From: Actinomyces sp.
GTDB taxonomy: Bacteria; Actinomycetota; Actinomycetes; Actinomycetales; Actinomycetaceae
DNA: 8,039 bases
Assembly: GCA_012837655.1 (NCBI GenBank)
Contig: DUQT01000092.1
Coordinates: 1-8,039, forward strand
Reading direction: 5' to 3'
Position 1 is the stretch's first letter. The number at the start of each line of letters is the position of its first letter. Below, piece by piece: positions 5,794 through 8,039 of this stretch. The notes under the pieces are model-generated. The model was not told where the DNA came from, searched no databases, and was given only the letters and a program-made list of their open reading frames with translations. The translations under genes were made by a program, and so were the position numbers.

Positions 5794-6843
5794 CTAGGCT
5801 TCCAGGATTTCGAGGACGGAGCTCAGCACGCCCTCGGTAGTAATCTTCATGTCCGGGTTGGCTGCGCGTTGCGCCATGTGCTGGTCAACGCCGTTCGTGA
5901 CGTGGGCGGCGGCTTGTGGCAGTTCGAGGTGGTCGAACATGAGCGCCATCGACGCGATTGCCGCGATCGGATCCGCGATCCCCTGCCCCGCGATGTCGGG
6001 AGCAGAACCGTGAACCGGCTCAAACATGGACGGGTACTTGCCCGAAGGGTTCAGGTTCGCAGACGGTGCTAGGCCAATACCGCCAGTGACGGCGCCGATT
6101 TCGTCGGTGATGATGTCACCAAACAGGTTGTCGGTGACAATCACGTCGTAGCGTGACGGATCAGTGACCATGTAGATCGTGGCCGCGTCAATGTGGTTGT
6201 AGTCGACTTCGATATCGGGATACTCAGCTGCGACCTCGTCGACGATTCTTTGCCACATTCCGCCCGCGTGAACTAGCACGTTTTTCTTGTGGATTAGCGT
6301 GAGTTTCTTGGCGGGACGCGACTGGGCGAGTTCGAATGCGTAGCGGACGACGCGCTCAACGCCCATGGCGGTGTTAACGGAGACCTCGTTGGCGACCTCG
6401 TTTTCAGTTCCGGTGCGGATCGTTCCGCCGGTGCCGGCGTAGAGGCCCTCGGTGCCTTCGCGAACGACTACCAGGTCAATGTTGCCCGGGTTCTTGAGAG
6501 GGCTTTCAACAGCTGGGTAATACTTGCCGGGGCGCAGGTTGATGTAGTGGTCGAGCTCGAAACGCAGGCGCAACAGCAGGTTTCGTTCCAGTAGTCCGGA
6601 TGGGGTGCGCGGGTCGCCGATTGCGCCCAGGACGATCGCATCGCGGGTCTTGATGCTGGCCAGGTCCTCGTCGGGCAGGATTTCTCCATCCCTAAGCCAC
6701 TTATCCGCCCCGAGGTCGTAGTGGTTTTCGACCAGCGTGACGTCTTCGTCAACTGCTTTGTGCGCAACTTTTAGTGCGGCCGCTGTGACTTCAGGGCCGA
6801 TTCCGTCGCCGGGGATTACTGCGAGTTCGATTGTCCTGCTCAT
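5794..6843 (-). CDS. leuB: 3-isopropylmalate dehydrogenase
   Basis: LeuB oxidises and decarboxylates 3-isopropylmalate with NAD+ to 4-methyl-2-oxopentanoate, the leucine-specific oxidative step. From the ATG at 6843 the protein has 349 residues, normal for the family. Visible landmarks are GDGIGPEV at 12-19, LLRLRFELD at 90-98 and NLRPGKYYP at 102-110 (substrate-binding R94 and R104), VVREGTEGLYAG at 126-137 (R128 and catalytic Y135), HKKNVL at 185-190 (K187), D219 in NHIDA, the metal-binding DNLFGDIITDEIG at 238-250, and the nucleotide-binding FEPVHGSAPDIAGQGIADP at 274-292. Related isocitrate and tartrate dehydrogenases differ in these segments, so LeuB is preferred. A TTG at 6855 in frame would add four residues (MNGY), with a stop TAG two codons above it. 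I chose the ATG because MSRTIELAVIPGDGIG is the family's usual beginning. No clear Shine-Dalgarno precedes either start. Confidence 0.95.
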   Translation of the reverse strand: MSRTIELAVIPGDGIGPEVTAAALKVAHKAVDEDVTLVENHYDLGADKWLRDGEILPDEDLASIKTRDAIVLGAIGDPRTPSGLLERNLLLRLRFELDHYINLRPGKYYPAVESPLKNPGNIDLVVVREGTEGLYAGTGGTIRTGTENEVANEVSVNTAMGVERVVRYAFELAQSRPAKKLTLIHKKNVLVHAGGMWQRIVDEVAAEYPDIEVDYNHIDAATIYMVTDPSRYDVIVTDNLFGDIITDEIGAVTGGIGLAPSANLNPSGKYPSMFEPVHGSAPDIAGQGIADPIAAIASMALMFDHLELPQAAAHVTNGVDQHMAQRAANPDMKITTEGVLSSVLEILEA

Positions 6844-6892
6844 GTACCCATTCAACGTCTATTTCAAAAGTTGGGCATTTTGGTCCGCCATG

Positions 6893-6917
6893 CGAACGCT
6901 CAGATCTGGCGCGTTTG
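6893..6917. promoter_or_regulatory. Imperfect inverted repeat in the leuB / DUF1015 divergent spacer
   Basis: CGAACGC (6893-6899) and GCGTTTG (6911-6917) are inverted copies with one mismatch, flanking the perfect palindrome CAGATCTG (6901-6908). The element is centred in the 138-bp spacer between two divergent genes, the position expected for an operator. No known binding site is recognised, and the arms are short enough to arise by chance. Confidence 0.25.
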
Positions 6918-6945
6918 AGCAACGCACCCGCTTATCTGTAATGAT
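6915..6945 (+). promoter_or_regulatory. Candidate promoter of the DUF1015 gene (extended -10)
   Basis: TTGAGC (6915-6920) resembles a -35. TG at 6937-6938 followed one base later by AATGAT (6940-6945) resembles an extended -10 with four of six consensus positions. The 19-bp spacing is long but tolerated with an extended -10. Transcription would begin around 6952, giving a leader of about 30 nt that contains the ribosome-binding site at 6968-6973. Confidence 0.35.
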
Positions 6946-6981
6946 TGGGCTGTGCACACTGACGATCAAGGAGCCAGTTTC

Positions 6982-8039
6982 ATGTCAACCGCTCACGTCT
7001 ACCCGGCAACCATTGGCCTTCCCAAGAATATTGACCTTTACAAGTGGAGCGTCATTGCAGCCGACCAGTTTTCTTCATCGCCCAATTATTGGCAGCGTGC
7101 AGATGAGATCGTGGGTGATTCTCCCTCGACGCTTCGCATGGTAGTGCCGGAAGTTTACTTGACGATTGATACGCCTGCGCAGATGGAAGAACGCGTGAGC
7201 GCCACCCACCGCGCCATGCGCGAATACCGCCGGAACGTCCTCGAATTCGTTCCAAATTCAGTTATTTACGTTGAGAGAAAAACTCCGTACGTTGATCGTC
7301 GCCGCAGTCTGGTGCTTGCGCTCGACCTGGAAACCTATTCATATTTGGGCGATCCGGACGCGGACGTTCGCGCGTCTGAAGCAACCGTCCTGGAGCGTAT
7401 CCCCGCCCGCGAAGCCGTCCGCAGCGCCGCTTCAATGGAGCTCCCGCACGTCCAGGTCCTTTACGACGACCCCAACCATCGCATCCAATCCATTCTCGAG
7501 GGCGTGGCTGGCGACCTCGAAAAGGTTTACGAAACGGAACTAATGCTTGACGGCGGATCTGTTGCGGGATGGCGACTTGATGGAGATTCGCAGGCGTGGG
7601 CTGACATCAAGCGGGTCCTGGATGACATCAAGACCGCGCACGGTTTCCGGTTCATTGTTGGCGATGGGAACCACTCGTTGGCGGCCGCGAAGTCGCACTG
7701 GGAAAAGATCAAGTCCGCAGGATTGAAGGCCGAGGGCGCAGCTGCGAACGCTTCGGTGGACGACTTCAAGATCGGTGAGCACCCTGCCCGCTACGCGCTC
7801 GTTGAGCTCTTGAACGTCCACGACGAGGGACTCGTCATGGAGCCTATCCACCGCTGGTTGCGCGGCATTTCACTAGATCAGCTTCAGCAGGCGGCCTCGG
7901 AGTGGAATCGCACGCACGAAGGCGAACTGGTGAAGCTTGACCTAGAGACCCAGGACGGTGCGACTTCTCTTGAGTTGACCCAGCCGGGCGCGCTGATTAT
8001 TGAGTCCGTACAGTCAGTCATCGACGCCCTCGTGGAAAA
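6982..8039 (+). CDS. DUF1015-family protein, 3' end beyond window
   Basis: The frame is open from the ATG at 6982 to the window edge, giving 352 complete codons and no stop. It opens MSTAHVYPATIGLPKNIDLYKW, and AAKSHWEKIK follows the motif VGDGNHSLA (226-234), the form of the DUF1015 core motif (usually DGHHR or DGNHS) seen in many Gram-positive members. Other visible stretches are SVIYVERKT around 93-101 and HVQVLYDDPNHRIQSILEG around 154-172. DUF1015 proteins are widespread cytoplasmic proteins of unestablished function; members are sometimes found next to amino-acid biosynthesis genes such as serA/serC, but no activity should be assigned here. No signal peptide or membrane segment is seen. 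AAGGAG at 6968-6973, 8 nt before the ATG, supports the start. Family members are usually about 400-430 residues, so perhaps 50-80 residues are missing. The gene is divergent from leuB. Confidence 0.85.
   Translation, partial: MSTAHVYPATIGLPKNIDLYKWSVIAADQFSSSPNYWQRADEIVGDSPSTLRMVVPEVYLTIDTPAQMEERVSATHRAMREYRRNVLEFVPNSVIYVERKTPYVDRRRSLVLALDLETYSYLGDPDADVRASEATVLERIPAREAVRSAASMELPHVQVLYDDPNHRIQSILEGVAGDLEKVYETELMLDGGSVAGWRLDGDSQAWADIKRVLDDIKTAHGFRFIVGDGNHSLAAAKSHWEKIKSAGLKAEGAAANASVDDFKIGEHPARYALVELLNVHDEGLVMEPIHRWLRGISLDQLQQAASEWNRTHEGELVKLDLETQDGATSLELTQPGALIIESVQSVIDALVE

Noticed and set aside
6951..6958. TGTGCACA palindrome upstream of the DUF1015 gene
   Set aside because: An isolated 8-bp palindrome is expected by chance in a window of this size, and it lies at the probable transcription start rather than in a clear operator arrangement.
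1..8039. Mobile element, CRISPR array, toxin-antitoxin, phage or defence genes, tRNA
   Set aside because: I looked on both strands and saw no terminal inverted repeats with a transposase, no regularly spaced repeats, no cloverleaf, and no integrase or defence domains. Genes are contiguous housekeeping functions with uniform codon use.

Overview
The window reads as an ordinary chromosomal stretch from a Gram-positive actinobacterium with moderately high GC. The reasons are codon use rich in GC at third positions, strong Shine-Dalgarno sites next to at least one leaderless-looking start, an LplA with its accessory domain at the N-terminus, and a YggS / YccF / CsbD / DUF1015 gene set. Actinomycetaceae-like taxa are plausible, but the exact lineage is inference. 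I see no mobile element, CRISPR array, rRNA or tRNA.

Layout. Positions 1-2004 hold a leftward unit on the minus strand: a lipoate-protein ligase, then the PLP-homeostasis protein YggS, then a small YccF-type membrane protein cut by the window edge. The gaps are 44 and 18 bp, so these are probably co-transcribed. A 146-bp divergent spacer (2005-2150) separates them from ilvD (dihydroxy-acid dehydratase), on the plus strand with a perfect Shine-Dalgarno site. Then comes a small CsbD-like stress protein gene, closed by a very strong UUCG-capped terminator (4371-4406). Facing it on the minus strand are ilvE (branched-chain aminotransferase, 4439-5593) and leuB (3-isopropylmalate dehydrogenase, 5794-6843), separated by 200 bp containing a GC hairpin and palindromes. 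From 6982 a plus-strand DUF1015-family gene runs off the right edge, divergent from leuB.

Function. ilvD, ilvE and leuB belong to isoleucine/valine/leucine biosynthesis. IlvD makes the 2-oxo acids, LeuB performs the oxidative step specific to leucine, and IlvE performs the last transamination. ilvBNC, leuA and leuCD are not in the window, so the pathway is dispersed. lplA and yggS both serve cofactors (lipoate attachment and PLP balance). IlvE is PLP-dependent and lipoylated dehydrogenases act on 2-oxo acids, so there is a loose metabolic theme, but no evidence of a joint system.

Nothing here convinces me of an undescribed system. The best second-look items are regulatory or small-scale: a likely leaderless lplA start, an ambiguous leuB start with an ATGA-overlapping mini-ORF, palindromes upstream of ilvE and in the leuB/DUF1015 divergent region, and a 15-bp string shared between yccF and the ilvD-csbD spacer, where it lies in an in-frame basic extension after the ilvD stop.
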